Origin: Pseudonocardia alaniniphila | GTDB taxonomy: Bacteria > Actinomycetota > Actinomycetes > Mycobacteriales > Pseudonocardiaceae | Assembly: GCF_022524485.1 (NCBI RefSeq) | Contig: NZ_JAKXMK010000008.1 | Span: 186,001 to 250,000 of the forward strand | Direction: 5' to 3' | DNA length: 64,000 nt | Part shown: piece by piece, positions 15,307 to 24,176 of the stretch | Position numbering within the stretch: position 1 is the stretch's first letter | How the letters are laid out: each line of letters begins with the position of its first letter | Notes under the pieces: generated by a model | Databases searched by the model: none | The model's input: only the letters and a program-made list of their open reading frames with translations | What the model was told of the DNA's origin: nothing | Translations under genes and position numbers: made by a program

Positions 15307-17609
15307 TGACGACCACAGCCGCACAGGCAACCGGGACGACGAGCGCGCCGGCCGGGCAGGAGGTCGAGCTCGTCATCGGTGGGATGACCTGCGCGTCCTG
15401 CGCCAACCGCATCGAGCGCAAGCTCAACAAGCTCGACGGCGTGACCGCCACGGTGAACTACGCCACGGAGAAGGCGAAGGTCGTCGCGCCCGCGGGGGTC
15501 GACGCGGCGGAGCTCGTCGCCGCGGTCGAGGCCGCCGGCTACACCGCACAGGTGCCCCGCCCGGCGTCGGACGAGCCCGCTGCAGGGATCGTCGACGACG
15601 AGCCGGACGACACCCGGGCTCTCCGGCAGCGCCTCATCGGGTCCACGGTGCTCTCGGTCCCGGTGATCGCACTCGCGATGATCCCCGCTCTGCAGTTCAC
15701 CTACTGGCAGTGGATCTCACTCGCGCTCGCCGGGCCGGTAGTGGTGTGGGCGGCGTGGCCGTTCCACCGGGCGGCCTGGGCGAACCTGCGCCACGGCGCG
15801 GCCACGATGGACACCCTCATCTCGCTGGGCACCCTCGCGGCGTTCGCCTGGTCGCTGTACGCGCTGCTCTGGGGCACGGCGGGGGTGCCCGGCATGACCC
15901 ACCCGTTCGAGCTGACGGTCGGGCGCAGCGACGGCGCCGGCAACATCTACTTCGAGGTCGCCGCCGGTGTCACCACGTTCATCCTTGCCGGGCGCTACTT
16001 CGAGGCCCGCTCGAAGCGCCTGGCCGGGGCCGCGCTGCGGGCGCTCCTCGAGCTCGGTGCGAAGGACGCCGCCGTTCTGCGCCGTCGTGGCGGCGTTGAT
16101 GCCGAGGAGCGGATCCCGATCACGCAGCTCGTCGTCGGCGACCGGTTCGTCGTGCGGCCCGGGGAGAAGTTCGCCACCGACGGTGTCGTCCTCGACGGCA
16201 CCTCCGCCGTCGACGCCTCGATGCTCACGGGCGAGTCGGTCCCGGTCGAGGTGCGCCCCGGCGACCCGGTCGTCGGCGCCACCGTGAACGCCGGTGGGCG
16301 GCTCGTGGTCCGTGCCACCCGCGTCGGGGCCGACACCCAGCTGTCGCAGATGGCGAAGCTGGTGGAGGACGCCCAGACCGGCAAGGCGCAGGTCCAGCGG
16401 CTCGCCGACGCGATCTCCGGGATCTTCGTGCCGGTCGTCATCGCGCTGGCCGTGATCACGCTCGGGTTCTGGCTCGGCACCGGTGCGGGGGCCGCCACCG
16501 CGCTCACCGCCGCCGTCGCGGTGCTGATCATCGCCTGCCCGTGCGCACTGGGCCTCGCCACGCCGACCGCGCTGCTCGTGGGGACCGGCCGCGGCGCGCA
16601 GCTCGGCATTCTCATCAAGGGCCCCGAGGTGCTCGAGTCCACGCGCCGCGTCGACACCGTGGTGCTCGACAAGACCGGCACGGTCACCACCGGCCGGATG
16701 GGCCTTTTCGCCGTGCACCCCGCCACCGGCACCGACGAGCAGACGGTGCTCCGGCTCGCCGGAGCCCTGGAGAACGCCTCGGAGCACCCGATCGCCGCGG
16801 CGATCACGAACGCCGCTCGTGAGCAGGTCGGCGACCTGCCCGAGGTGACGGAGTTCTCCAACCACGAGGGTCTCGGAGTTAAGGGGATCGTCGACGGGCA
16901 CGCCGTGCTCGTCGGCCGGCCCGCGCTGCTCGAACAGTGGAGCGTTCCTCTGACCGGAGAGCTCGCCGCCGCCGAGGAGGCCGCGGCCGCCCAGGGCCGC
17001 ACAGCGGTGGCGGTGGCGTGGGACGGCGAGGCCCGTGCGGTGCTCGTCGTCGCCGATGCCGTGAAGCCCACCTCCGCCGAGGCGATCGCGCAGCTGCGGG
17101 CGCTCGGACTGACGCCGGTGCTCCTCACGGGCGACAACCGCGCGGTCGCGGAGTCCGTCGCCCGGGAGGTCGGGATCGACGTCGGTCCGGAGACGGTGAT
17201 CGCCGGGGTGTTGCCGGCCGACAAGCTCGGGGTCATCGAGGAGCTGCAGCGGCGGGGCCGGGTCGTCGCCATGGTCGGCGACGGCGTGAACGACGCGGCC
17301 GCCCTCACCCGGGCCGACCTGGGCCTCGCCATGGGCACGGGAACCGACGTCGCCATCGAGGCGGCGGACATCACCCTTGTGCGCGGCGACCTCCGTGCCG
17401 CCGCCGATGCCATCAGGCTCTCCCGCCGCACGTTCGGCACGATCAAGGGGAACCTGTTCTGGGCGTTCGCCTACAACCTGGCCGCCCTGCCCCTCGCCGC
17501 CACCGGCCTGCTCAACCCGATGCTCGCCGGAGCCGCGATGGCGTTCAGTTCGGTGTCCGTCGTGGGGAACAGCCTGCGGCTGCGCCGGTTCCGCAGCCAC
17601 GCCGGCTGA
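15306..17609 (+). CDS. copA: Copper-translocating P1B-type ATPase
   Basis: This 767-aa Cu(I) efflux ATPase has one N-terminal HMA domain (GMTCASC at residues 26-32), the membrane metal site CPC at about 410-412 ([13 protein letters not shown]), the phosphorylation motif DKTGT starting at about 455, SEHPIA in the nucleotide domain, and [10 protein letters not shown] from about 658. YN in [10 protein letters not shown] and the [17 protein letters not shown] tail fit the Cu(I) (P1B-1) subgroup. The reading frame is open for 180 codons upstream, but ATG 15306 (overlapping the previous stop as TGATG) is the biological start. It pumps Cu(I) out with CopZ as donor. Confidence 0.95.
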   Translation: MTTTAAQATGTTSAPAGQEVELVIGGMTCASCANRIERKLNKLDGVTATVNYATEKAKVVAPAGVDAAELVAAVEAAGYTAQVPRPASDEPAAGIVDDEPDDTRALRQRLIGSTVLSVPVIALAMIPALQFTYWQWISLALAGPVVVWAAWPFHRAAWANLRHGAATMDTLISLGTLAAFAWSLYALLWGTAGVPGMTHPFELTVGRSDGAGNIYFEVAAGVTTFILAGRYFEARSKRLAGAALRALLELGAKDAAVLRRRGGVDAEERIPITQLVVGDRFVVRPGEKFATDGVVLDGTSAVDASMLTGESVPVEVRPGDPVVGATVNAGGRLVVRATRVGADTQLSQMAKLVEDAQTGKAQVQRLADAISGIFVPVVIALAVITLGFWLGTGAGAATALTAAVAVLIIACPCALGLATPTALLVGTGRGAQLGILIKGPEVLESTRRVDTVVLDKTGTVTTGRMGLFAVHPATGTDEQTVLRLAGALENASEHPIAAAITNAAREQVGDLPEVTEFSNHEGLGVKGIVDGHAVLVGRPALLEQWSVPLTGELAAAEEAAAAQGRTAVAVAWDGEARAVLVVADAVKPTSAEAIAQLRALGLTPVLLTGDNRAVAESVAREVGIDVGPETVIAGVLPADKLGVIEELQRRGRVVAMVGDGVNDAAALTRADLGLAMGTGTDVAIEAADITLVRGDLRAAADAIRLSRRTFGTIKGNLFWAFAYNLAALPLAATGLLNPMLAGAAMAFSSVSVVGNSLRLRRFRSHAG

Positions 17610-17621
17610 GCACCACCGCGT

Positions 17622-17667
17622 GCGGCCGACCGGCCCGAGTCTATGACCACCCGAGCCGGTCGGCCGC
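17622..17667. terminator. Bidirectional hairpin between copA and the SARP gene
   Basis: Perfect 13-bp arms (GCGGCCGACCGGC / GCCGGTCGGCCGC) with a 20-nt loop. The right arm lies in the last codons of the convergent SARP gene. Confidence 0.65.
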
Positions 17668-20600
17668 CGCGATCTCGGAGCTGAGCAGCGCGGTCGCGCC
17701 CCGGCGGTCGAGGGCGCGACCCTGCTCGTAGCGGCCGGTGAACCGATCGCCGAGGGCGCGCCGCAGCTCGTCCGTCAGCCGGGCCACGTCCGGATGGTGG
17801 GCGTCGGCCGCGCCGCGCACCGCGTGGCCGGCGCCGAGCACCACCGCAGCGGCGTCGGGAACACCCTGGCAGGCCCGCAGCGAGGCGATCGTGGCGGCGA
17901 CGATCCCGAGCTGCGTGGCGTCGGCGGTGGCCACGGCCCCGGCGAGGGCGGCGTGCAGGTCGCTGCGGGCGCCCGCGATGTCACCGCGGGCCAGCGAGAG
18001 CTGCGCGAGGCCTGATCGGTACTTCACCCGGAACTGCCGGTCGCTCTCATCGCCCGCGGCGTGCAGCGCATGGTCGTACTCACGGGCGGCCGCGACGAGG
18101 TCGCCGTCCTGACGGTCCATGTCGCCGAGCCGCATCCGCGCCAGCGCCAGGTGGTGGGCGGCGGGGTGACCGGCGATCACGGTGCTCAGCTCGGCCCGCG
18201 CGCGGTCGGTGTCCCCGGCGTAGATGTACGCGGTGGCCAGCCACACGCGCTGGTGGTCGTCGTTGCCGAGCTCGGCGGCCGGCACGCAGGCGTCGAGCAG
18301 GGCGGCGAGCGCCCCGTCCCGATCGCCGAGGAGGAGCTGTGCGGCTCCGAGGTAGGTCAGCGACACGGCGCTGCCCCAGCGCTCGCCGAGGGCGCGGAAC
18401 TCACCTGCGGCCGCCGTCAGGTCCCCACGCGCCCCGGGCAGATCGCCGTGGCCGCCTCGCAGCAACGCCCGCACCAGCCAGAACATGCCCTTCCCGAACC
18501 GGGCGGCCCTCGGCGGTGGCTCGGTCTCCATGAGACCGCCTGCGGCGTCGCCCGACAACGTCGCCAGCAGTGGACCGATCACCAGCGCCGACGGGTGACC
18601 GCTCCCGGCTGCTGCCCGGAACCTGTCCAACTCCGCCGCGTCCTCGATCACGTCACCCGAGAGCACGGTGTTGATGAGGTAGGCGGCCACGGCGGGAGCG
18701 CGGATCGTGACCGGTGTCGTGGTGGGCACCGCGAGTGCCTCGCGCAGCAGCCGCGCCGCCTGGGCGTGGTCTCCCTGGAGGGTGAGGAAGAACGACAGCG
18801 CGGCCGCCAGCCGCACCGCGGTGTCGTCGTCGCCCACGGTGCGGGCCTGCCGCAGGGCACCCAGGAGGTTCTCCCGCTCGGCGGTCAGCGCCGGGATCCA
18901 GCGCAGCTGCTCGGGTCCGCGCAGATCGGGCATGGCAGCCTCGGCCAGCTCGAGGAAGTGACGTGCGTGTGCCGCCCTTGCCCGGCCGGCGTCACCGCTC
19001 GCGCTCAGGCGGCGCAGGCCGTACTCCCGGATCGTCTCCAGCATCCGGTAGCGCACGCCGGGCCCGGCCACCCGGTGCAGCAGCGACTTGTCCACGAGCG
19101 CCCCGAGGGTCGGCGCCACCGGAATCCCGGACGGGCCGACGCACTCCGCCGCGGCCGGCGTGATCGTGCCGGGGAAGACGGACAACGCCTCGGCGAGGCG
19201 GCGCTCGTCCTCGGTCAGCAGCTCCCAGCTCCAGCCGATCACGGCGGCCAGGGTGCGGTGGCGGGGCAGGACGGTGCGGCTGCCGCCGGTGAGGAGCTGG
19301 AAACGGTCGTCGAGCATCGTGGCGAGGTACTCGACCGGGACAGAGCGCGCTCGTGCCGCCGCGAGCTCGATCGCGAGCGGCAGTCCGTCCAGGTGCCGGC
19401 AGACGTCGGCGACGGCAGTCGTGGTCTCCCGGGCGAGCACGAAATCGGGATCCGCGGCCGCCGCCCGCTGCGCGAAGAGCCGGACGGCGGGACTCTCGCG
19501 GATCTCCTCGACGCTCGCGGTGGGGGCCGCGAGCGGCAGCGGCGGAACCGGGACGAGCGCCTCCGCCGTGATGCCGAGCGGTTCGCGGCTCGTGGCGAGC
19601 ACGGAGAGCGCGGGGCACCTGACGAGCAGCTCCTCGCAGACCACGGCCGCGGCGTCGAGAAGGTGCTCGCAGTTGTCCAGCACCAGCAGCGTGGGCGCGG
19701 GCGAGACGGCGTCGACGAGGCGGTCGATCGGGTGGCCCGCCGCGGAGCCGGTGCCCTGGCTGCCGAACGCGTCGAGCGCGGCCTGCGCGACGCCGGCGGG
19801 ATCCGTCACGGCGGCGAGCTCGACCAGCCATGCTCCCCCGCGCAGCCCGCCGGCCATGTCCGCCGCGACGGTCGTCGCGAGGCGCGTCTTGCCGGCACCA
19901 CCCGGCCCGGTCAGGGTGACGAGCCTGCTCGCGCCCAGTCGACGTGCGACCAGTGCGCGTTCCTCCTGGCGTCCGACGAACGTCGTCAGTGCCGTGCGGA
20001 GGTTGCCACGCCGGTGCCGTGCGCTCCGGGGTTCCTCCGCGCGCAGCACCGCGAGATGGGCGGCGCGCAACTGGGGTGACGGATCGGTTCCCAGCCCGTC
20101 CGCGAGCGCGGAGCGCAGGTACTCATAGCGTTCGAGCGCCTCGGCCGATCGGCCGTCCGCATGCAGGGCGCGCAGGAGAAGCGCCTGGGCCCGCTCCCGT
20201 CTCGGGTGTGCGGTGGTCAGCGCGGTGAGCTCCGCGACGAGGACGGCGGGCTCGGCGCCGCCGAGCAACTCGGCCTGCGCCCGGTCCTCCGTGGCGGCGA
20301 GCCGCAGCTCGTCGAGCCGGGCGATGTCGGCTGCGGCGAACGGCTCGTCCGCGACGTCCGCCAGAGCCGCGCCCCGCCACAGCGCGAGGGCCTCCCCGAG
20401 GGCGCTTCGTGCCGTGTGGGGGTCCGACCCCTGCAGGGCGACGCGCCCGGCGCGGGCGAGCCGCTCGAAGCGCACGGCGTCCACCGCGTCGGGCGGCAGC
20501 TCGAGCCGGTAGCCACCCGCGACCGAGCACACCCGCCCGTCGCCGGGGATCGCCCGGCGCAGCCGTGACATCAGTGAGTGCAAGGCGTGTATCTGCCGTG

Positions 20601-20772
20601 GCGCGGCCCCGGGCTCCTCCGGCCAGAGTGCCTCGACCAGAGCGGCCACAGGCACGGTTCGCCCGGCGTCGATCGCGAGCCGGATGAGCAGGGTGCGCAG
20701 CCGGGCGCCTCCCAGGGCGACGTCGGCGCCGCCGACCCGGACCTCCAGCGGCCCGAGGATGCCCACCTGCAT
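17641..20772 (-). CDS. AfsR/SARP-family regulator with NB-ARC and TPR-like domains
   Basis: This 1043-aa regulator has a winged-helix DNA-binding domain (about residues 1-92), a BTAD domain (about 95-245), an NB-ARC STAND ATPase (FVGRQEE at about 265, Walker A GPGGAGKTR at 289-297, Walker B LLVLDNCEH) and a long C-terminal helical repeat region. Large SARPs usually activate specialised metabolism by binding 11-bp-periodic heptamers. ATG 20772 gives the normal SARP N-terminus MQVGILGPLEV; a 28-codon upstream extension only reads through the heptamer box. No biosynthetic cluster is adjacent, and the divergent DUF1772/hydrolase pair is the nearest candidate target. Confidence 0.9.
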   Translation of the reverse strand: MQVGILGPLEVRVGGADVALGGARLRTLLIRLAIDAGRTVPVAALVEALWPEEPGAAPRQIHALHSLMSRLRRAIPGDGRVCSVAGGYRLELPPDAVDAVRFERLARAGRVALQGSDPHTARSALGEALALWRGAALADVADEPFAAADIARLDELRLAATEDRAQAELLGGAEPAVLVAELTALTTAHPRRERAQALLLRALHADGRSAEALERYEYLRSALADGLGTDPSPQLRAAHLAVLRAEEPRSARHRRGNLRTALTTFVGRQEERALVARRLGASRLVTLTGPGGAGKTRLATTVAADMAGGLRGGAWLVELAAVTDPAGVAQAALDAFGSQGTGSAAGHPIDRLVDAVSPAPTLLVLDNCEHLLDAAAVVCEELLVRCPALSVLATSREPLGITAEALVPVPPLPLAAPTASVEEIRESPAVRLFAQRAAAADPDFVLARETTTAVADVCRHLDGLPLAIELAAARARSVPVEYLATMLDDRFQLLTGGSRTVLPRHRTLAAVIGWSWELLTEDERRLAEALSVFPGTITPAAAECVGPSGIPVAPTLGALVDKSLLHRVAGPGVRYRMLETIREYGLRRLSASGDAGRARAAHARHFLELAEAAMPDLRGPEQLRWIPALTAERENLLGALRQARTVGDDDTAVRLAAALSFFLTLQGDHAQAARLLREALAVPTTTPVTIRAPAVAAYLINTVLSGDVIEDAAELDRFRAAAGSGHPSALVIGPLLATLSGDAAGGLMETEPPPRAARFGKGMFWLVRALLRGGHGDLPGARGDLTAAAGEFRALGERWGSAVSLTYLGAAQLLLGDRDGALAALLDACVPAAELGNDDHQRVWLATAYIYAGDTDRARAELSTVIAGHPAAHHLALARMRLGDMDRQDGDLVAAAREYDHALHAAGDESDRQFRVKYRSGLAQLSLARGDIAGARSDLHAALAGAVATADATQLGIVAATIASLRACQGVPDAAAVVLGAGHAVRGAADAHHPDVARLTDELRRALGDRFTGRYEQGRALDRRGATALLSSEIAAADRLGWS

Positions 20773-20803
20773 CCGATCACTGTGCCAGCATCCGATCGAT
20801 TCC

Positions 20804-20832
20804 TGTGTGCGCCTTGTGTGCGGTTTGTGAGC
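20804..20832. promoter_or_regulatory. Three 11-bp-periodic heptamers in the SARP/DUF1772 divergent promoter
   Basis: TGTGTGC (20804-20810), TGTGTGC (20815-20821) and TGTGAGC (20826-20832) repeat every 11 bp with 4-bp gaps, the exact geometry of SARP boxes. The site lies 31 bp from the SARP ATG and 22 bp from the DUF1772 ATG, so it could control both. A second array with the same heptamers is at 982-1010. Confidence 0.6.
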
Positions 20833-20854
20833 GGGCGGCGGCAGCGTGGAGCCC

Positions 20855-21346
20855 ATGCAACGCGTGATCTCCCCGAGAACGGCCGCAGCGGCGGCACAGC
20901 TGGCGACCGGTCTGCTCGCCGGGGCCCTGTTCTACGGCTTCGCCAACGTCAACCCGACCTTCGCGGCCGTCCCGCTGGACGTGCACCTCACGTTCCGCAC
21001 GGAGCTGATGAACCTCAACGCCATCGTCATGCAGGCGCTCATGGCGGCGTCCTTCGTGACCTCCGCCGGGCTCGCCATCGGGGCACGCGGCCGGGCTCGC
21101 GCCTGTGCCGTGGGCGCCACCGTGCTCACCGTCGCCACGTTCCTCGTCACGAGGTTCGGCAACGTCCCTTTCAACGCCGAGATCAGGACATGGGCCGCCG
21201 GCGCGCTCGCGCCCGACTACCAGGAACGGCTGGCCACCTGGGGCGTCTTCAACGACATCCGCGTCGCCACCGCGATCGGTGCGTTCGCACTGGTCATCGC
21301 CGCTGCCGGGCTCCTGCGCCCGGCCCGCGCCGCGGTGGCGGTGTGA
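20855..21346 (+). CDS. DUF1772 membrane protein (anthrone-oxygenase-like)
   Basis: This 163-aa protein has four hydrophobic helices and the DUF1772 layout: GLLAGALFYGFANVNPTFAA early, then FRTELMNLNAIVMQALM, and near the end VPFNAEIRTWAAGAL followed by ATWGVFNDIRVATAIGAF. Some family members are cofactor-free anthrone oxygenases, but many have no known role. ATG 20855 is favoured, with GTG 20846 three codons upstream possible. The SARP-type heptamers end 22 bp before the ATG, so a leaderless transcript under SARP control is plausible. It is translationally coupled to the hydrolase downstream (GTGA overlap). Confidence 0.75.
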   Translation: MQRVISPRTAAAAAQLATGLLAGALFYGFANVNPTFAAVPLDVHLTFRTELMNLNAIVMQALMAASFVTSAGLAIGARGRARACAVGATVLTVATFLVTRFGNVPFNAEIRTWAAGALAPDYQERLATWGVFNDIRVATAIGAFALVIAAAGLLRPARAAVAV

Positions 21347-22371
21347 GCCGAACCCGGGCCCCGCTGGCCAGGCGGATCGTCGTCGTCGCGGTCGTCGTCC
21401 TGATCGGTGTTCCGGCGCTCGTCGTCCTCGGCCTGCTGGCCTGGAACGACACCCCGGCCGACCAGCGGGCACTCCTGCCCGGCGTCGCGATCGACCTGAA
21501 AACCGTAGACACCCCGCTCGGGCCCGTTCAGTACGACATGTACGGCACGAGCGGGCCGGTCGTGCTGTCCGTCCACGCCGGACTCGGCGGGGCCGACCAG
21601 GGCCGGTTGTTCGCCGGCTGGCTGCAGGACGACGGGTTCCGGATCCTCTCCCCCTCGCGGCCCGGGTACCTCGGCACGCCGCTCTCCTCGGGCCGGACCC
21701 CGCAGGAGCAGGCGGACCTCTTCGCGGCTCTGCTGGACGAGCTGGGTATCGAGAAGGTGGGCGTCCTCGCGGCGTCGGCCGGTGGGCCCGTGGCCTACAC
21801 GTTCGCCGCCCGCCATCCCGATCGCGTGTGGGGCCTGGTCTCCGTCGGCGCGCAGAGCAGACCGAAGCCCGGCCCGGAGCCGGGCTCGTCGGCGCGGACG
21901 GTGTTCATGGACACGATCGGCGACAAGCTGGTGAGGCTGACCGCCACCTTCTCCCTCCGCTCGGTCGTGACCAGCACGCTCGACGAGACCAGCACCTTCA
22001 CCGACGAGCAGAAGGCACAGCGCACCGATCGCATCATGAACACACCCGAGGTCCGGGAGCTCTTCGCGGCGATGCTCGACACGACGTTCCCCTACGACCT
22101 CCGCAACGACGGCACCCGCAACGACGCCACGCAGGTTCGGACGATGGCGCCGCTCCCGCTCGCACAGATCACCGCACCGGTCCTGATCGTGCACGCGACA
22201 CAGGACGGCGACGTCCCGTTCGACGACGGGGTGAACGCCGAGCAGCAGATACCGGGGGCGCAGCACTTCTGGATGCAGGACGACGACCACCTGGGCTTCT
22301 GGCTGAGCCCGGCCGCACCCACCGCGCAGCAGGAAGCCCGAACGTTCCTGCGAGAACACGCCGGCCAGTAG
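21343..22371 (+). CDS. Membrane-anchored alpha/beta hydrolase
   Basis: This 342-aa protein has an N-terminal transmembrane anchor (about residues 11-34) and an alpha/beta-hydrolase domain. The nucleophile Ser is at about 145 in LAASAGG, and the oxyanion-side HAGLGGADQGR motif is at about 78-88. The acid is probably the Asp of HATQDGDVPF and the catalytic His lies in the DDDHLGFW segment. The substrate is unknown. It starts at GTG 21343, overlapping the DUF1772 stop by 4 nt, so the two form one operon divergent from the SARP gene. The long open frame upstream of 21343 is not coding. Confidence 0.85.
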   Translation: MSRTRAPLARRIVVVAVVVLIGVPALVVLGLLAWNDTPADQRALLPGVAIDLKTVDTPLGPVQYDMYGTSGPVVLSVHAGLGGADQGRLFAGWLQDDGFRILSPSRPGYLGTPLSSGRTPQEQADLFAALLDELGIEKVGVLAASAGGPVAYTFAARHPDRVWGLVSVGAQSRPKPGPEPGSSARTVFMDTIGDKLVRLTATFSLRSVVTSTLDETSTFTDEQKAQRTDRIMNTPEVRELFAAMLDTTFPYDLRNDGTRNDATQVRTMAPLPLAQITAPVLIVHATQDGDVPFDDGVNAEQQIPGAQHFWMQDDDHLGFWLSPAAPTAQQEARTFLREHAGQ

Positions 22372-22382
22372 GCGCCCACGAG

Positions 22383-22445
22383 CGCGACATGGTCACGTAT
22401 CGCTGTTCTGATCGCGTTCGAACAGCGTGATGTGACCATGTCGCG
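22383..22445. terminator. Large imperfect palindrome between convergent genes
   Basis: Two 26-nt arms (22383-22408 and 22420-22445) match except for a 4-nt central block, around an 11-nt loop. It lies 12 bp after the hydrolase stop and 21 bp before the end of the ferredoxin gene, where a bidirectional terminator would be expected. Confidence 0.6.
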
Positions 22446-22465
22446 GGCGGGCCGGGATCGTGCTG

Positions 22466-22660
22466 TCAGGCCAATGTGATCACGCGGGCCGGGCAGGCGT
22501 GCTCCGCCGCGTGGGCCGCGGGCTCCTGCTCCGGCGACGGCTGTTCCAGCACGACCACCGTGCCTTCGTCGTCCTGGTCGAACAGCTCCGGGGCGTTGAG
22601 CACGCACTGGCCCGCCCCGATACAGCGATCCCGCTCGACCGTGATCTTCACGCCACTCAT
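22466..22660 (-). CDS. Small ferredoxin, [3Fe-4S] type, partner of the adjacent P450
   Basis: This 64-aa ferredoxin has Cys13 and Cys19 in DRCIGAGQC and Cys56 in ACPARV. The three-cysteine pattern, with Gly-Ala in place of the second Cys of a [4Fe-4S] site, points to a [3Fe-4S] cluster, as in actinobacterial P450 redox partners. It starts 4 nt after the P450 stop, so the two are co-translated. No ferredoxin reductase is adjacent. Confidence 0.9.
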   Translation of the reverse strand: MSGVKITVERDRCIGAGQCVLNAPELFDQDDEGTVVVLEQPSPEQEPAAHAAEHACPARVITLA

Positions 22661-22664
22661 GTCA

Positions 22665-23900
22665 TCACCAGCTCACCGGGAGTTCGTGCACCCCGTAGAC
22701 GACCATCTTGTCGCGGTAGCGGATCTCCTCCAGCGGCACCGCGAGATGCAGATCGGGGAACCGGCGCAGCAACGCCGGGTAGGCGATCTGCAGCTCCAGC
22801 CGGGCCAGCGGCTGCCCGAGGCACTGGTGCACACCGAAGCCGAAGGCCACGTGGTGGTTCGAGCCGCGGTGGATGTCGAGCTCGTCCGGGGACGCGAACG
22901 CCGACGGGTCCCGGTTGGCCGACTCGGTCGCGGTGATGAGCCCGTCGCCCGCGCGGATGGTCACCCCGCCGATCTCGATGTCCTCGAGCGCGACCCGGCG
23001 CCGTCCGGTGTGGACGACGGTGAGCAGGCGCAGCAGTTCCTCCACGGCGCTCTTCACCACGGCGGTGTCGCCGTCGCGCACCTCGGCGGCCTGCTCGGGG
23101 TGCTCCAGCAGCGTGAGCGTGCCGAAGGCGATCATGTTCGCCGTGGTCTCGTGGCCGGCGACGAGCAGCAGCAGGCCCATCGTCGCGGCCTCGGAGCGGC
23201 TCAGTTGGCCGGTCGACACGTAGCGCTGCGCGAGCCGACCCAGGATGTCGTCGGTCGGCGAGGCCTCTTTCTTCGCGATCAGCGTGGTCAGGTAGGCGCG
23301 GAGCTCGTCGTTGGCCCGCACGGTCTCCTGCGGGTCGGCCGAGACGTCGAGGAGCGCCCGGGAGTGGTCCTGGAAGAAGTCGTGGTCGGCGTAGGGCACG
23401 CCGAGCATGTGGCAGATGACCATCGACGGCAGCGGGAGCGCGAACTCCTCCACGAGGTCGACCGGCCGCGGACCGCGCTCCAACGCGTCGAGCAGGTCGT
23501 TCACGATCTTCTCGATCAGCGGGCGCAGCGACTCGGTGCCCCGCACCGTGAAGTCGCTGATGATCATCTTCCGGTATCGCGCGTGGTCCGGGTCGTCCAT
23601 CCCGATGAAGCTCCGCGAGGTGAGACGCCGCGCGCGCAGTCCGGGCGACTGGAACGGGTAGTTCGGCAGGCGCGTGTCGGAACTGACCCGCGGATCGGCG
23701 AGCAGGTTGCGGACGTCCTCATAGCGAGTGACGAGCCACGGTGAGCCGCCGTCCCACAACCGGATCCGGGTGATCGGCTTCTCGGCCCGGAGCTGCGCGA
23801 GCTCGGCCGGTGGGTCGAACGGGCAGGTGCGCGCCATCGGGTAGGTCGGCTCCGCCGATGCGTTCGCGTCGTGTCCGGCCGTGATCGTGGTGGGTGTCAT
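22665..23900 (-). CDS. Cytochrome P450, CYP105/CYP107-like bacterial class I
   Basis: This 411-aa P450 has the oxygen-activating I-helix motif AGHETT (248-253), an ExxR pair in EELLR (287-291) and the haem Cys360 in FGFGVHQCLG. Such enzymes hydroxylate or demethylate small molecules using electrons from a ferredoxin, here probably the one encoded 4 nt downstream. GAGGAGG lies 5 nt before ATG 23900. Two palindromes upstream (23933-23963) suggest repressor control. No regulator gene adjoins. The subfamily and substrate cannot be fixed from the sequence alone. Confidence 0.93.
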   Translation of the reverse strand: MTPTTITAGHDANASAEPTYPMARTCPFDPPAELAQLRAEKPITRIRLWDGGSPWLVTRYEDVRNLLADPRVSSDTRLPNYPFQSPGLRARRLTSRSFIGMDDPDHARYRKMIISDFTVRGTESLRPLIEKIVNDLLDALERGPRPVDLVEEFALPLPSMVICHMLGVPYADHDFFQDHSRALLDVSADPQETVRANDELRAYLTTLIAKKEASPTDDILGRLAQRYVSTGQLSRSEAATMGLLLLVAGHETTANMIAFGTLTLLEHPEQAAEVRDGDTAVVKSAVEELLRLLTVVHTGRRRVALEDIEIGGVTIRAGDGLITATESANRDPSAFASPDELDIHRGSNHHVAFGFGVHQCLGQPLARLELQIAYPALLRRFPDLHLAVPLEEIRYRDKMVVYGVHELPVSW

Positions 23901-23932
23901 GACGACCTCCTCATCCGTGCTATCCCGCCATA

Positions 23933-23963
23933 TTAGCTACGCTAAGTAGTTACTGTCAGTAAC
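23933..23963. promoter_or_regulatory. Two adjacent palindromes upstream of the P450 gene
   Basis: TTAGC-tac-GCTAA (23933-23945) and GTTACTG-t-CAGTAAC (23949-23963) are perfect inverted repeats with centres 17 bp apart, 33-63 bp before the P450 start. They have the look of TetR/MarR-type operators; the regulator is not known. Confidence 0.5.
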
Positions 23964-24176
23964 ACTCGTTTGAAGGAGAAAGCCCGTCCGGCATTCCGGC
24001 CTACCCGCTCGACGTGCGTATTTCGGATCTTCCGAGCAGACCCTGCACCACCGGGCGAATCCGCTCCGTGAGGGAACGCGACGCGTTCGGGCCGTGGTGG
24101 TTCCGGCGGGCCGGGTACAGACTGGACACGGGCCTCCGGACCGCAGGGCTCCTGAAGCAGACGGCGAGGAGGACAC

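Noticed and set aside
17641..24000. Calling the SARP region a specialised-metabolite biosynthetic cluster
   Set aside because: No PKS, NRPS, terpene or RiPP core genes occur nearby; one P450 and a SARP are not sufficient.
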